Counted from the stretch's first letter, positions 19,801 to 33,420 are shown. The stretch: 64,000 nucleotides of DNA from Epiperipatus broadwayi (GCA_028023455.1 JAQFVV010012529.1:2418001-2482000); one strand, 5' to 3'. Numbers and translations are program-made. The notes: a model not told the origin generated them from the sequence alone.

Positions 19801-21685
19801 TATACTAATATACCAGCCAGTCATATTCATAACAAATAAAACAGGTAAAATTTAATATGATTTTACTAATACTCATAATAAAAATATATATATAAATGAA
19901 CAAAACTAAACATTTATCTTCTTGGGAAGACAGTCTCTATGTAGATCATCTTCTATAGTATATATGTAATATCTCTGTACATGCACGATTTAAATAGATT
20001 TTTATCTCTGCATCCATTTTACAGCACTTTTGCACACATACTTAACTGCATTTTTCTACTGCTCTTCTTGTGAGACTTCTAATTAATTAGCATAAATTTA
20101 TTTAAAGTTCAATGCATGCTAATTATGTAAATTTTCTTGAATGAATATGATAGCATAATTATGAAAATGGTGTACTGTAATGCTTTATTTGCAATAATAC
20201 TATCCATAGAAATATATATATATATCCACAACAAATATATACTGTAACACATTGCACATTGTCTGTTGGATTTATTGTATCTTCCATTCTTAAAATTTAT
20301 AGACACATCAGTGAAAGGCTAATAATAATATTTATAATTGGTTTTTGTAATAATATGTGTTTCCATTTGGTCAAAACATTTGCTTCAATATTAAATATAG
20401 GAAATTTGGAGAAATAAGCCTTTTATTTCTAATTAATAGTGATATTATGTTAATAACAGCAGGAAATTAGAATGTTTGCATGTAATGTTATAGAAATGTA
20501 TGCATTATTTTATTATCTAATGAAAAAAAAATTAAATTATATTAATTGTATTTTAAATTCTATGTACTATTTAATTCTTTAATTTCCAATACTATCAGTA
20601 TAAACGTATTTGTAAATATGTATATATTTTTTTCAATGGTTTAATCTCTGCTAAATTGCATTGCTATTATTTTTCTATCCTTTTTGTTGTTGTCCATCAT
20701 ATTCATAGCAAAGCGTTTTATTGGTTTATAAATTTGAATTTTTTTCTGTAGAGTACTTTTTTGTTAACTATAAAATTTATTTTTAATTTTCCTAGGATTG
20801 CAATTTTTTTTAAATGTATTGCATTCAGGTTTTTATAAGTTTAAATTAATATATATTAAACAGGCAAAAAATATAGATGCGAATATATAAACAATTATTA
20901 AATGAAGCTTAATATACATTAAGATAGAGATTTATTTTTCATTTAGTTCTTTCTTTATAAGATTTATTGATATCAGTTATTTTTTTGAAAACATGTAACA
21001 AAAATTATTTTGTTTTAATAGATAAACAATCATTATGGAAGTCTGCATTATTTTACTACTAATGGGGAGGGGGGGGGGCGACGACGACGACGACTGTCAT
21101 TATAACAGTATAATGTTATTTGCAAATGTTTTTTTTTTTAATATGGAAATAATGTATATTTAAAATTTCATTGGCTAATAATTTATACACATATCATTTA
21201 TTATATTTACTTACTTTTATAAAAATATAATATTGATGATATATTCTATTTATGTGTATTTGTTTATTTTATTTTTTTTAAAATAGATATTTGTTAACCT
21301 AATTTTTCTTGTTACTATGTCTATGTAAATAGAAAAGCAATTCAGAAAAATATGAGACCTAATAAGGAATAGGCTTTTAGATGAAATAGAATGTAGAATA
21401 TGAGTTTTAGTATGCACATGGAATGCAAGAAACATGCACAAGCTTCTACTTTTCTTTATAAGTTTATAAGAGTGAATGTAAAAAATTGTATATTAAAAAA
21501 TTATGTTAAAATTATGTAATGTCTATTAAAGCAGATATTTTCTGTATAGTTTACTGTAGTGATTTCCATATTGAAGACCAAGCGGTTACTTCTGGAGCTT
21601 GAATGCTAATTGTTTATAAGGCAATTGTCTACTTGTTTATTTTATTTAGGCAGGTATTGGTAAAATTTTTAAATATAGGCATATT
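19801..21685. other. AT-rich non-coding stretch
   Basis: TA-rich runs (for example 20210-20224) and the G-run/CGA microsatellite listed separately. No gene recognised. Confidence 0.5.
21069..21094 (+). repeat. G10 run joined to (CGA)5
   Basis: Ten Gs (21069-21078) run straight into five CGA units. This is a rare CpG-rich patch in this DNA. Confidence 0.85.
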
Positions 21686-21687
21686 AA

Positions 21688-21748
21688 TTGTCACAGTTGT
21701 CTATCTATTTTATAACTTATAGTTCAAACCCAGCTGGCTGAATCTTGA
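21688..21748 (+). mobile_element. tRNA-like SINE head (candidate)
   Basis: An A-box-like TTGTCACAGTTGTCTA (about 21692-21707) is followed 24 bases on by a B box AGTTCAAACCC (21721-21731) and CAGCTGGCTGAATC. The spacing suits a tRNA-derived SINE promoter. The body and ends are not resolved, and no anticodon arm could be folded. Confidence 0.4.
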
Positions 21749-23337
21749 AAGTTTTTCTGGTCACAAACTAGCTTAGGATTTTTTTTTCCAGGTAGCCAAC
21801 CCATAGGTAACACAGATATTTATTCAATAGGATCAGTAAATAGATATCTCACTATTATTAATTAGAGTTAAGTGTTTCTCTCAATATGATTTGTCAGATG
21901 AATGTCAAAATACCAACAACCATATAAAATACAATGTTAATATGATGTAGCTGTCACTAATGATAAGGGAAAATCATACTCTTATGGGTTCTGGACTTAT
22001 GATTTACTTTTACCTTTTATATATACGTGAATCTTTTTTTCAGTTTAGATTATTCCTTGTTCTCCCAACAACAATATAGAAAACTTTTCATATTCTATAT
22101 ACTTTAATTATGTAATATTTCATTTTATATATACAGTATCATTCACCACTGTATGCAAAAGTACAATGATTATTAATTATTTTTATTAATAATTTTAATT
22201 GCATTTGCAAATTATAACTTGCATTTATTTATTTTATTAAATTATATATTTATAATATCTCTTTACAATTTTTAAAATATATTTTTCAATAGACTATTAA
22301 ATAAATAAATCTGATCTAATTGAAGTTAAAAGAAACAGCCTTGAAGAATAGATAAAACTTTAAAAAAAAAAATCTAGTTTTAAATCTTTTATCAGAAGAT
22401 TTTCAAATTTAATTGTTTATTTTTTTAATTTTTTTGAAATAGAAGTAGAAAAGTATGTAAATATATACATACAAACATTCCTCAAAATCCATTAAAAATA
22501 AAAAATTAGAAATTAATAAAAAAGAATTTTTAATTTTCAAAATTTTAATATTTTAACTCACATTATAACTGCTAGATTTATGATGTGAAATGTTATAACG
22601 TTCTGTACTTAATAAATCATCTTCAATGTTCCCTGTCATCTCAAAATTTTGCAAACCCTTTAAAAACATTCTAGATTTGAATCATTTCAAACATTTAATT
22701 AACAGTTTTGGACATTAATTTTTTCCATTGTGATTCAGATATGCTATCATCTTAAAATTTTTATGATGAATAATTAAAGTACATTGCTACATAACACATG
22801 TTGATTTAGTAATAGTGCTTCAGGCAACTTGGAGAGAGAACTAGTTACTCTTTGCTGTTATCTACAATTTTCAGAATCTGTATGTAAACTCTGGTACAGT
22901 TCTTGATATGAGGAGACTAGTATATTTAAAAAATTTTTCAGAAAATATTTATCATAAAATTACCTACAAAAACAATTTTATTTTAATATTCTCAAAATTA
23001 ATAAATTTATATATTTGGAATAATAAAACATTTTGGAATGAAAGGAATTATAGTTTCTTGATAGTATTATATTAACATAAATATAAAGGGTATTTGATAT
23101 ATTATAGAAAACAGTACTGCAAGATTTTCTCATATATTTTCAAGATCTATTATCGTCAAGCTATTAGTTCAAATAATATGAGTTTAATGTGATTGCTAGA
23201 TGAGTAAGTGCATTAATTCCAACTTTGAATTGTAGTTCTCAGTGATAAAGGCAAAAGATAGAATCCAATGTGGAGTTTGAATATTATAGTACCACATCAT
23301 CTGGTGTTCATTGATTATTCAAGATTACAGTAGATGG
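21749..23337. other. AT-rich non-coding stretch
   Basis: Nothing recognised apart from short A/T runs. Confidence 0.5.
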
Positions 23338-23800
23338 TTTTAGGGAGGATAAAGATAAATGCTGTTGATAAGAGTAGGAAATTATTTTAAAAAAATTCTT
23401 GTTGAATGTTTTATTTAGAAGGTTGCTTAAAATGGAGCTGAAACTTGGATGATTAGAAAAGGGGATGGGAAAAGATTAGAGCTATAAATGATACGTCGAT
23501 TTGGAAAAGAATGGAAGGGGGGGGGGGCAATGGAGGATAATGCTTGAAATATTGAATATAAAGATAATAAATGAAAAGAGAATATTTATTAGGGAAATTA
23601 TAAAGCAAAAGAGAATTGGATATATTTAAAAATAGAAATTATTAATCGTATGTCAAAAGAGTCTGTGGAAAATAAGAAGAGAAGTAAAAAGATAAAAAAA
23701 ATAGTTGTTAGAGCAGGAAAGGTTGAGAGAGTGATGTTTTTGTGTATGTAGTTGCATTTGTTAGTGATAACTAATGATGATGATGATTATGTATAATTCT
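23338..23800 (+). pseudogene. LINE 3' end remnant with GAT-repeat tail
   Basis: Fragments on the plus strand follow the C-terminal end of an endonuclease-reverse transcriptase. GAETWMIRKGD (about 23433-23465) matches the YGAETW landmark. Then RRFGKEW, then an AKENWI... segment (about 23605-23630) in the position of the usual RxxWIGHxLR, and basic residues to about 23720. An (ATG)n/(GAT)n run near 23772-23788 may be the 3' tail. A run of 11 Gs (23517-23527) interrupts the frame. The frames shift several times, so this is a dead 5'-truncated copy. Confidence 0.6.
23517..23527 (+). repeat. G11 homopolymer
   Basis: Lies inside the LINE remnant and breaks its frame. Confidence 0.9.
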
Positions 23801-23918
23801 TATTTTAATATGTATATGTTTTTCAAGTATTTAAGTGTCTTATTTTTTTTTATATCTTTTCTAATCTGTAATTTGTTGAGTTAAGTTTTAAAAAATCTCC
23901 CTCTACCTGTCTCGTTTG

Positions 23919-23947
23919 CTCTCTCTCTCTCTATATATATATATATT
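23919..23947 (+). repeat. (CT)n(TA)n microsatellite
   Basis: CTCTCTCTCTCT passes directly into TATATATATATA. Confidence 0.85.
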
Positions 23948-24507
23948 ACACATTTATTTCTAATAGCTATCTAACAGATTCACTGAATAGAATCAAGTGA
24001 TCGTCCAGATAAAACTTTAGTATTATTTTTAATACATAGAAGTTATTTGGATCTCATTATATATTAATATTATATTGTTTTTATTTTATTAATAGAATAA
24101 CTCCAAGAAGTTTGCATGTGATTTTTAACAAAAATATTCATTTATATGATTGAAAAATATTTTGATTAGTAATGCTATCTGCAGTTAAATTCTCTTGAAA
24201 GAAGTATTTGGCTTGCAGTATTTATTGTATATTTTGGAATCAATTAGAAACTTTTTTTTTAAGTACATGCTAGTAATCCTATGAAAATAGTATAATAATA
24301 GCAATAACAACAAAACAACTGATATTTCATTGTGAATTTAATATACTTTATTAATCTTTTATATATCTTAAGAAAGTGTAAATTGTGAAGAAAGCATGTA
24401 GTGATGACACTAAAATGTCTACTGTATATAGATATTCTATTTTCATAAAATTACTAAATACTACTTAAAACTATACTAACAAATAAAAATAAAATAGAAA
24501 TACATAT

Positions 24508-24690
24508 AACACTACAATACTAGTCAAAACAACAAAATTTTACTAAAATTCTTACACAACCATGGTTTCATCTTAAGTTAACAACCCCCCCCCTCCATCT
24601 TTTCCAAATTTGAGAGGGTCTATTTGTTAATAGATGAAACCATGGCTGTGTAAGAATTTTAATAAAATTTTGTTATTTTGGTAGTGTTTT
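24508..24690. mobile_element. Palindromic MITE-like element
   Basis: Arms 24508-24584 and 24624-24690 are inverted copies (ATTCTTACACAACCATGG and GATGAAACCATGG at the left; their complement at the right), around a ~39-bp centre holding a C9 run (24585-24593). The left arm has ~10 extra bases (AATACTAGTC) near its outer end. Outer termini read AACACTAC on both sides. A TA target duplication is possible but not clear. No coding. The superfamily is not determined. Confidence 0.6.
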
Positions 24691-24699
24691 ATGAATTTC

Positions 24700-27600
24700 T
24701 CTTTTATAAAATTATTAATATATATCTAAGTGAAAGTACACAGTAGACAAATACAGCAGGCTAATGCCTCTTTTAAGAGAATTTAAGTGCAGATGATACT
24801 ATTAATTGGAAAGTTTTTCATTAAAAAAGTAATTAGTGTATTTTTTCATGAAGGATATTTAATAATGTGGCTTATAGTTAATTTTATTCTTAATTACCAA
24901 CAATGTTGTCAAAGATATGCTTATAAACATCAAATAGATAGATTCATTTTATGACACTTTGTTCAATATTTAGAATACTTTTAATTTATAACTGAGGGAG
25001 GGTGACTTACTCCCATTGTTTACATATATATATATATAGCACATTATTAAATATATATAAAACATTTGATTATATATATATGTTAATCAATTTTTTATAG
25101 TTATTTTATATATTCAGTTGTAGAATAGCTTGAAAAAACAAAAGTATAAAAACAATCTTTTAAATATCAGAAATGAATTTTCTATAAAGATTACAATGAT
25201 GTTGATAGTATTTTACCTATTAATAATCAACTATAAGTGAATGGATATAGAATCTCTCTTTTAATAACCTTGTTTATAATAATTAAATGGAACATAATAA
25301 ATTCAAATATAAAATTAATATAGGTTTTTGTATATGTGATTAAGAGAAGAAACCAATCTCTCTCAGACTAAGTACAAATAGTAATTTAAATGTTAAACAA
25401 AGAATCAAGAATAGAATAAATATACTATTTTTGGAGCTTTTGATGTCTATAAGCTTACATTTATCTACATTGCAGATAATTCAGAGTAAAATAATATATC
25501 AGCAAACTGGAATATGATATTTAATAATTATTAGATTAATAATCTACTATAAAGGATTTAATAGTCTTTCTAAATAGATTGATCCATGAATCATAATTTG
25601 ACTTTCATAGTAGCAGACAACAACTTTACTATTATTGGATTGAAACTAATAATAAGTGACATTGGTAAAGCTTAAGATTATGGTACAACGGTTATTCTCA
25701 TTTAATGAAAAAGCAAGTTGGAAACTACTGTATTGCATATTTCCAGAAATACATTTTATGAATTATCAGATGATCAAAAAAGCAATTCCATAAGAATGAA
25801 CTTTTTGATCATAATAATTTAAATATTGCAAATAATTTTAAAAACAAGCAAATCCCCCCCTCCTCCCATAGTGAAAATAAAAAACAAATGTTTTTATTTT
25901 TATCGTTTATTTATTTACTTTCATAACTTATTAAACAAAGAAATAGAATTCATAAAAATGCAGTTAATATTCTACATTATATTTATTTCTTTATTCTGAA
26001 TCTCTTCATTTATGTTTTTAATCTTTAAAATAAACTGCGTTAATAAATTGTGCTTTATATTTATAATACTATAATTTTATAATTTTCCATTATAAAACCT
26101 GTTAATTACTATCAATCTTAATCACTAATTTTATTAGGACCGAATTCTGCTTTAGGGTTTAACTTTTCATTTATACATATATTTGTCTACTTTTTAATTT
26201 GTGTTATAAGCTTATAAAATAATAATTTCGAAAAAATTCTGCAGAATAGCTTTGTTATGATAATTATATTTTAATGTCTTATATAGATAAAAGAAGATAA
26301 AATAACTTTTTAATAGCTTATAACTGAACAGGTCTTTTCAATAGCACCCCCCATTCTTCAGAGAAAAAAATGGTGAGATTTATTTGCAGTTTTCCATACT
26401 TATTTTATCTCATACTAAAAATAATTAGATACCCATTTAGTTATAGACTGAATTAGTTATAAAAAAGCTACTAAAAAAAAAATTCAAAGCATGTTTGGAG
26501 TTTTAAAAAAAATCAAAGTTTATAACCAATCTATATTTGAATCCCAGGTGATAATGTGTTGTAACATCTGCAAAATAATATTTGTTTATAAAAATACATG
26601 CAGGTTTTGAGGACTGATCAATTTCATCAATTATGTTGAAATTAGCTACTTTGATCAATATGCATTTTTAAACAGGTAATATGACAAACACACATTCACA
26701 CACACACACACATTATATCTACTGAAGTTTGAGATGAATTTTATTATGTGATAAAATGTCAGTCATAATTTTTTTTCTTTCTTGTTTGATTTTGATGGTG
26801 GATATATTAATATATGAAGCATTGAACTGTGATGCTATGACAACAATAATATTGATATAAAATCTTTTATTATTATTAATTATATTGTATAAGATTGTGA
26901 ATTGTCTTTATTCATTTTAAAAATGAATATGTAAATAATAAAGTTTATTGTATTGGTGAAATAATTATTTTTTCTTTATTATATATATTTTCATTACTGT
27001 ATTCACCATAGTAGATTACAAATAATAGATGTAAATGTTCAATGTCTCAAATATATTTGTTATTTTATTTGAATAATATATTGGAAAAATATGTATGAAA
27101 ATATATTTCCAGTGTAGTATAATGAGAATTTATTATCAATTATTTAATTTGTATTAGAAGGAGAGGATAGTATTTGTATTGTGAAACATCTATGTTTGTC
27201 ATATGTAACAATTTTTAAATGTTTTTTTTATTTGTTGTTATTCTTGTATAATAAAATTTTTATTTAAGAGACACTGGTTAAAACTGGTTAAAGAGTTAAT
27301 AAAAGGTATTGCTATAGTTACTTTGATGTCAATGGGAAAAGTTATATGTAGAGCTGAATAGGAAAAAAGTCTTCAATAGAAGCAAATCTAAGTTCTTATG
27401 ATTTTTTTAAATTTATTTTTAAAAATATATGATTGTAAAATGGATAGACTAATGGGCTGAAAGGAATGACCAGACAGGATTGTCCAATTTATGAGAGAAG
27501 TTATGATTTATTGAAATATGAAAATTAATTCTTAGCATTTCTGAATGTTTCTTTGCTTTAAACATTGATAGTACCTACTTTTCAATGATGAAATCTAAAA

Positions 27601-27955
27601 GTTAATGTAAAATGTACACAAAGAGTATGTTCATCTATTGATATAATTTTATAGGCTTGATGGATTATTTATATATCAGATAAAAATTGATTCAATTTCC
27701 ATAGCATCGTCATGGATGAAACTTGTTTCTGTTCACTTATAATGTTTTATGAATTGATTACTGGCTAAATGAAAGGATATCTCCTTTGCATCATTTTGTA
27801 TATAAATTAGTGTTTGTACAGTTATAACCTTATATAGAACAATATATGCTGAATAAAAAGATAATTTGGATATTTGGAAATTATCGAAATTAACAAAATG
27901 AGCTTTGAATCTTATAGCTTTTCATGATATTTCTATTTTTTCTAGAATAATAGAA
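24700..27955. other. AT-rich non-coding stretch with microsatellites
   Basis: TA runs near 25022-25038 and 25072-25080, a C-rich run at 25855-25866, and (CA)n near 26690-26712. Tandem ACTGGTTAAA occurs twice near 27273-27292. No gene recognised. Confidence 0.5.
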
Positions 27956-28346
27956 CATTGTTGGATTGCAGTTTAAGAAATAGACATGAGAATTATAGTA
28001 CTATTTTTAGAAATGCTGTATTTAAAGACTATTTCTAGAAGAGATAAAAAATGCAAAGCATGGATAAAAGAACAAACAGGTATTAATGATATCATTGAAA
28101 GGATTAAAAGACAAGTGGAGTTGGGCTGAACATATTGCTAGAAGAGATGATAATAGATGGAAAATTGAAATATTAAATTGGATTTCAAGAGATTGCAAAA
28201 CTTGGAAAGAGCAACATGTGAGATGGGTGGATAAAATAAGAAAGTATATAGAAGTGATGTGGAGAAGAGAGGCTAAAGATCAGAGATGGATTGAATTTGG
28301 AGAGACCATCCTGCAGTGGATTGTTAATGGTTGATGATGATGACTT
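27956..28346 (+). pseudogene. RTE-like LINE 3' end with GAT tail
   Basis: The C-terminal end of a LINE endonuclease-reverse transcriptase. The open stretch ending at the stop 28332-28334 contains KDKWSWAEHIARRDDNRW, then ILNW, then HVRWVDKI, and ends WIEFGETILQW. This is the conserved tail K-W-x-W-A-G-H-I-A-R-R...R-W.D.I common in RTE-group elements of arthropods, with G of AGH replaced by E. A one-base shift near 28100 separates it from an upstream block (SMDKRTNR, then DIIERIKR). The stop is followed by TGATGATGATGA, the short tandem tail usual for this group. About 125 codons remain of some thousand, so it is a typical 5'-truncated copy. Confidence 0.8.
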
Positions 28347-30836
28347 AGGTTGTTTGCTCATATTTAGCATTATTATTGCTATATATTTTTTCTTTATTTA
28401 AAATGTATAGTATTTATTGATATAAATAGTATTGTAAATTTATATGAAGTAGTGATCTATTTATATAACTAAATGTAAGAGAGTTACATCTTCTTAAGTG
28501 TGAATTTTTATTTTACAGCATAATAATTATTGTTTTAATTTAAAATGTTCATTTTTTATTGATTAATTATAAATTAATTTTGGGTATGTCACTTATATTA
28601 GGAGTTCAAAAAGGATTATATCATAATTAGTATTTATTTTATTTTGTTCTCTTAAATTTATATTAACAAATAAGTAGATTTATTTTTGTATATATATATT
28701 TGTATTTTGATTAACTATATTTTTATATAAAATATAAAAAGAAAATATATCTTGAACTCTTTTATATTTCAGAAAGTATAAATGTTCTACAACATTTTTT
28801 TGTGTTACATAAAGATATGTGTTTGTATATAGTATCCAATAAGTGGAGATTGATGTGAAATCACCTATTAAATATGAAGTTAATATCAATTGAAAACCTA
28901 TTGCATAAAATATAATAGGATCATATGCATATATTTTAAATGTTTATTTGCCATAAATATATATTTGATTTTAATTTATATCAATTTGTTAATAAATTTT
29001 GAATTAATTTACAAGTAAACTTGCTTGGTTGTCATTTAGTTTTACATTGCAAATTTATTGGTTAATCGTATTTGAATGAGACAATATTCACTAATTGGTC
29101 ATATCACAATTCATCCGAATTAGTTACAAGATAGTTCATAAATCAAAACCACAGAATGAGTAAGAAAATATAATTACATGTCATTTTCTTTGCCTTAAAT
29201 TTAATGTTTATTATTGAACCAAGTATAAATTTTATACAGCAATAAATTAATTGATTTGGCATTCTTAAATATTTAATAAGTAATTAGAAGCTTATTGTAA
29301 TTATTTTATTAGTAAAAATAATAGATATATTAAGATAGAAATGATATATAAATCAATTTGATGATTGATAAAGATATGAATAGGATAATTATTGAAGATG
29401 AGTAAAGGTAATTGCAATGAAATGTTCACATATTTTATTTGAAGTCATTTTTGATTAAAAAGGAGTATTATATTCAGTCAGTATACAGGCATAAAGATCA
29501 TAATCTTATTCAGTTGTAGAGCTAGTAATAGTAATTTATTTTATTCTATTACATATTAAAGTGATTTTCTTTAATTATATTTAAAATTCATTAGTGTGGA
29601 TCCTAAATTTAGTTTAAATATTAAATTTTAATATTAATATTTGAGTATAATAAATCGAACAATTTTTCATATGCTTTGACAGTTGCAGTCTAAAGTTTTA
29701 ACAATTTAGCTTTATTAAACTGAAGAGCAATTGGATATGATTTGTTCATAGCTTTTAAATAGGTGTCAAATAAGAATCTATTATTTATTTTGTATGTTGT
29801 TATGATTGGATATTGAAAATCTTAAGTTATTTAATATTAGGATAGTTCTATTTTATAATATTTTAAGTTGGTGAAAGTGGAAAGTTATGTTAGGTTAATT
29901 GATTTTGTATTATTAAATATTTAATCTTATCATAATTGATTTACTTAATAGGAATATATTGATATTAGTGAAATAATATAGCTGAGTTAGTATTACAATT
30001 TATTTTATTTAATTGTAATTAGAAATCAGTTTTTGAGTTATATATTTTGATAGATATCATTGATATTGTAAACTTGTAGGGCTTATTAAGATTATTATTT
30101 CATCCATCCATGAATTATTTTATTTGAATATAAATAGAAATAATGTTTGACTTAATAGTATTATTATAAACAGTGTGTTGATTCATGAGGAATATTAAAG
30201 TATATCTGTGTAATTCTTTGTCATTATTTTCATTCTATTATAAGAGATTTATACAATAGGCATATACTGCTATTTGTAAGATAGTGATATTTAGTTTTAT
30301 TACTTCATCTTTAATCTATTGCAAATAATGCTTATATTTTAGGATAGCCTGAAGTAATGTTTTGTTTTCTACCAATTGTAAATGCTATTGGAATCTATGA
30401 AGTTACAACAAAGATTATAGATTGTTATTCGTTGAGTGATATTTATTTTATTTTAGTTTATTATTTTAATTCTGTTACAAATGATGCTACAATTCATGGG
30501 CATTATTAAATTAGGATTGTTCTTATTTGGTTCATATTTTTATCCAGAAATTGTGATCAATAATTAGGTTATGACTCAGGATACAGTATGACCCATAATT
30601 TTATTATAAATAGCGTTTAACTTCAGAGTACAATTTTATTTAGTTGCAAATGGTGACGAATGATTGGGCTATATTTTCATTCAGATTATATTAAAGTTTC
30701 CATTTACCATGATCATTATAATTATTCAGTTGCACATAGCTTCCAAATCTGTGAGGTATTAAAAGAAGAGCATACCCATATTTTCATTTTGTTACAAATG
30801 ACATTGCACATATTTACTCTATTACAATATTTACAT
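28347..30836. other. AT-rich non-coding stretch, weakly repetitive
   Basis: No gene. Between about 30310 and 30810 a motif like TTGCAAATGATG recurs with variants (near 30318, 30380, 30475, 30643, 30728 and 30793) at irregular spacing. It could be a very old tandem repeat. Confidence 0.4.
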
Positions 30837-31027
30837 ATCAAAATATTCTACAATAAATACTAAAAAATTCCATATGCCTATATAAAATAAAAATAAAATC
30901 TTTGCTATAGTCAGCTTATGGCATTTTACACCATCTTGAGTAGCCATAAGCTGGCTATAGTGAAGATTTTATTTTTATTTTATATAGGCATATGGAATTT
31001 TTTAGTATTTATTCTAGAATATTTTGA
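30837..31027. repeat. Near-perfect hairpin, about 85-bp arms
   Basis: Arms 30837-30923 and 30943-31027 are inverted copies with only a few differences (for example TAGTCAGCTTATGGC against GCCATAAGCTGGCTA) and a ~19-base loop (ATTTTACACCATCTTGAGTA). The outermost pairs are ATCAAAATATTCTA / TAGAATATTTTGAT. It has no coding capacity. It could be a young MITE, or a hairpin RNA precursor if transcribed. No target-site duplication stands out because the arms run into AT-rich flanks. Confidence 0.8.
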
Positions 31028-31029
31028 TT

Positions 31030-32890
31030 ATTATATTTATTTCATTTGATAATATATATACACAGTGGAGTCTTATAGAACAAAGTTTATTAAATGTATG
31101 AATTGTATAGTGTATACAAAGTTCAAATTTTGACTGCCTAATCAATCACAAAACAGATTTTTTAAGCTTTAGTTACCAATTTAATTCATCTAATTGAAAT
31201 TATTGGCTTTACTTTTTTCCAAGCATTCTAAATTTTAGATAGTATAGTGATATTATAATTGTCTCTATTTCCAACATTTAGTCTTATACAATATTTGATG
31301 GCTTACATTGATTTTCTCACTGATTTATGCATTAATTAAATTTAAAGATGAAATATATTGTAATAATTCTATAAATTACAATATCTCTAGGACATTAAAT
31401 TGAAATTTATAAACATAATTTTAAATTAATATCAATAAACCTATAGTGAAACTAAATTAAGGTTTAAATAAAATTTTTCTTTAAAACTATTACCATCATT
31501 ATTAAAAAAAAATTAATAATAATAAACTTTCTTTTTCTTTAAAAATATGGTTCCAAATGATTTTTCATATATAAAAAATTCTAATAGAATTATTTTCTTC
31601 CTTTTTATTTATCTACATGAACCCATATATACTCCAATACATTATGCATAAGTTTCCAATGTTTCAACTAGTCCCTTGAAGAATCTAAATATATATAATA
31701 AATATATATATTTTAAAACTCGTTATATATTTCTTTAGCATCTATATATAACTCTTTTCATTATATAAATTTTACTATTACAATTGCTTACCTTCCCTAT
31801 TCTTTATTTTTTAAACTAATTTTTTATTACATCTTACACCAATGTACAAAACATTTACAAATCTAGCAATACTAATAATTTCTTATGTATTAGATTTATA
31901 TACCACTATAAATTACATACTGATAATTTTATTAGAAATACTAACCATTTACCTAAAATACTGAATTGAAATGTTTAAAAAGTCTAAGCTAATAAATAGC
32001 AGTCTTATTATTAATGCTAATTTAAGAGCTAGAAAAAGATGTTATATCTAATAATTGTATAAAGTCATACATAGGGAAATACATTTTTGTATGAGGATTA
32101 TGTCAGTTTAGATTTCTACGTTTTTTAAAAAATCTTAAAAAACACTGTGGATAAAAGGGCTATGTATTAAATTTATCACTATAACAAAGATATCCTTTCT
32201 AAATGATGAGAATATTATTAAATAAGTTCAGAGTCAAGACATTAATCATATAGTTTATTATATTTTGTAAGCCCACAAGATTTAATTATTAATTTATGGT
32301 ATTCTAAAGATGCATTAATTCAGAAGCAGAGATAATTAATATAACATAATAGAAGCAGTTGTGACAAAGAAATAGTATGGATATTCAAAAACAGAGATAT
32401 CACTTATATTAATTAAAAGAAACTCATTCAAGAGATTTGTCCAAATTCATAAATATATCACATTTAATTTACGGATACATCCCATATATAACAAATATTT
32501 GTGAGATGCATTGAAAGTAATATGTTTTATCATTACATACATATTATTTGTTTCACAAATGTATTCATAAGTATGAGTAATAGTAAATAAATATCTATTT
32601 ACAATTTACCCAACATTGTTTTCTTATTTTCTGAGTCCAGAATAATTAAACCTGTTAATAAAGAATTTGTCCTTCAAAATCCAAATAAAAATAATAAATC
32701 TATTGTTGAAATGGCTTTAATATCAATCTCAAGTATTCATATTATTTTAGTTCTTCTTATTAATCATTGTTTTATTTTATTTTTTCTAAGATTGTAATTG
32801 ACATATATCTTTCTTTTATGTTATTGTCATAAAGCTCATCTCTTCTATTATGGTATAGCCATATTCTTGTGTTCATTTCTTGCTCTGAAG
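31030..32890. other. AT-rich non-coding stretch
   Basis: No recognisable gene or element; TA runs near 31688-31715. Confidence 0.5.
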
Positions 32891-32898
32891 CCTTAGGG
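32891..32898 (+). repeat. 8-bp target-site duplication, left
   Basis: CCTTAGGG, identical to 33421-33428. Confidence 0.9.
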
Positions 32899-33420
32899 CA
32901 GGGGTGGACAATTGTTTTGGCTTGGGGTTGGGCAATTGTTTTGGCTTGGGGGTCGGCAATTGTTTTGGCTTGGGGGCCGCATAGAGTGGCAGAGGGCCGC
33001 ATTGGGGCCACATTGTGGAAGCAAGGTTAGTGGAGGGCCGCACCTTTTTTCATGACACAATAAACACAATGCTTTATTCCCTGTATTACCAAAGAAATGT
33101 CCATTCTTCATTAAACACATAACATTCATCACCAATTTTACATTTTTTTGGAGGGTTCATGGTTTCACTAAAGTTGGAAATGTATATGCTAATGCAAAGA
33201 CAAAATTGAAATTAACCAAATCAACTGGAAAAGCACTGCACATTGTATCTACACTGTGTATTGATGTGGCCATCCTGGTGGAAAGTATGAGATGAATTTT
33301 CGGTCATGCATGGGAAGGAAATCTCAGTTCAAGGCAGATTTTTTTGATTGTCTTGGTGGGCCGCATAAAACCTCTTAGCGGGCCGCATGTGGCCCTCAAG
33401 CCACTATTTGCCCACCCCTG
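32899..33420 (-). mobile_element. hAT transposon deletion derivative
   Basis: 522 bp, much more GC-rich than its surroundings, bounded by an exact 8-bp duplication CCTTAGGG. Terminal inverted repeats: CAGGGGTGGACAA at the left and TTGCCCACCCCTG at the right (one mismatch). The subterminal regions are rich in GGGCCGCA. An 8-bp target duplication and CAG-type termini are diagnostic of hAT. At the left end ATTGTTTTGGCTTGGGG is repeated three times with a ~26-bp period (from about 32910). The middle keeps the start of a transposase gene on the minus strand (see next entry). It is non-autonomous and would need a full-length relative. Confidence 0.9.
33047..33160 (-). pseudogene. hAT transposase N-terminal remnant (BED-type start)
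   Basis: From ATG at 33160 the minus strand reads MNPPKKCKIGDECYVFNEEW, matching the lysine-rich start and FNxEW block of hAT transposases of the GTF2IRD2/SCAND-related type. A stop and one frameshift follow. In the next frame NKALCLLCHEKRC gives the C-x2-C half of the BED zinc finger. The sequence then passes into the GC-rich terminal region, so the rest of the finger, the RNase-H-like core and the dimerisation domain are gone. Confidence 0.7.

Noticed and set aside
32772-33135. Minus-strand frame with threefold PQAKTI repeat
   Set aside because: It is the shadow of the terminal tandem repeat of the hAT element, outside the transposase remnant.
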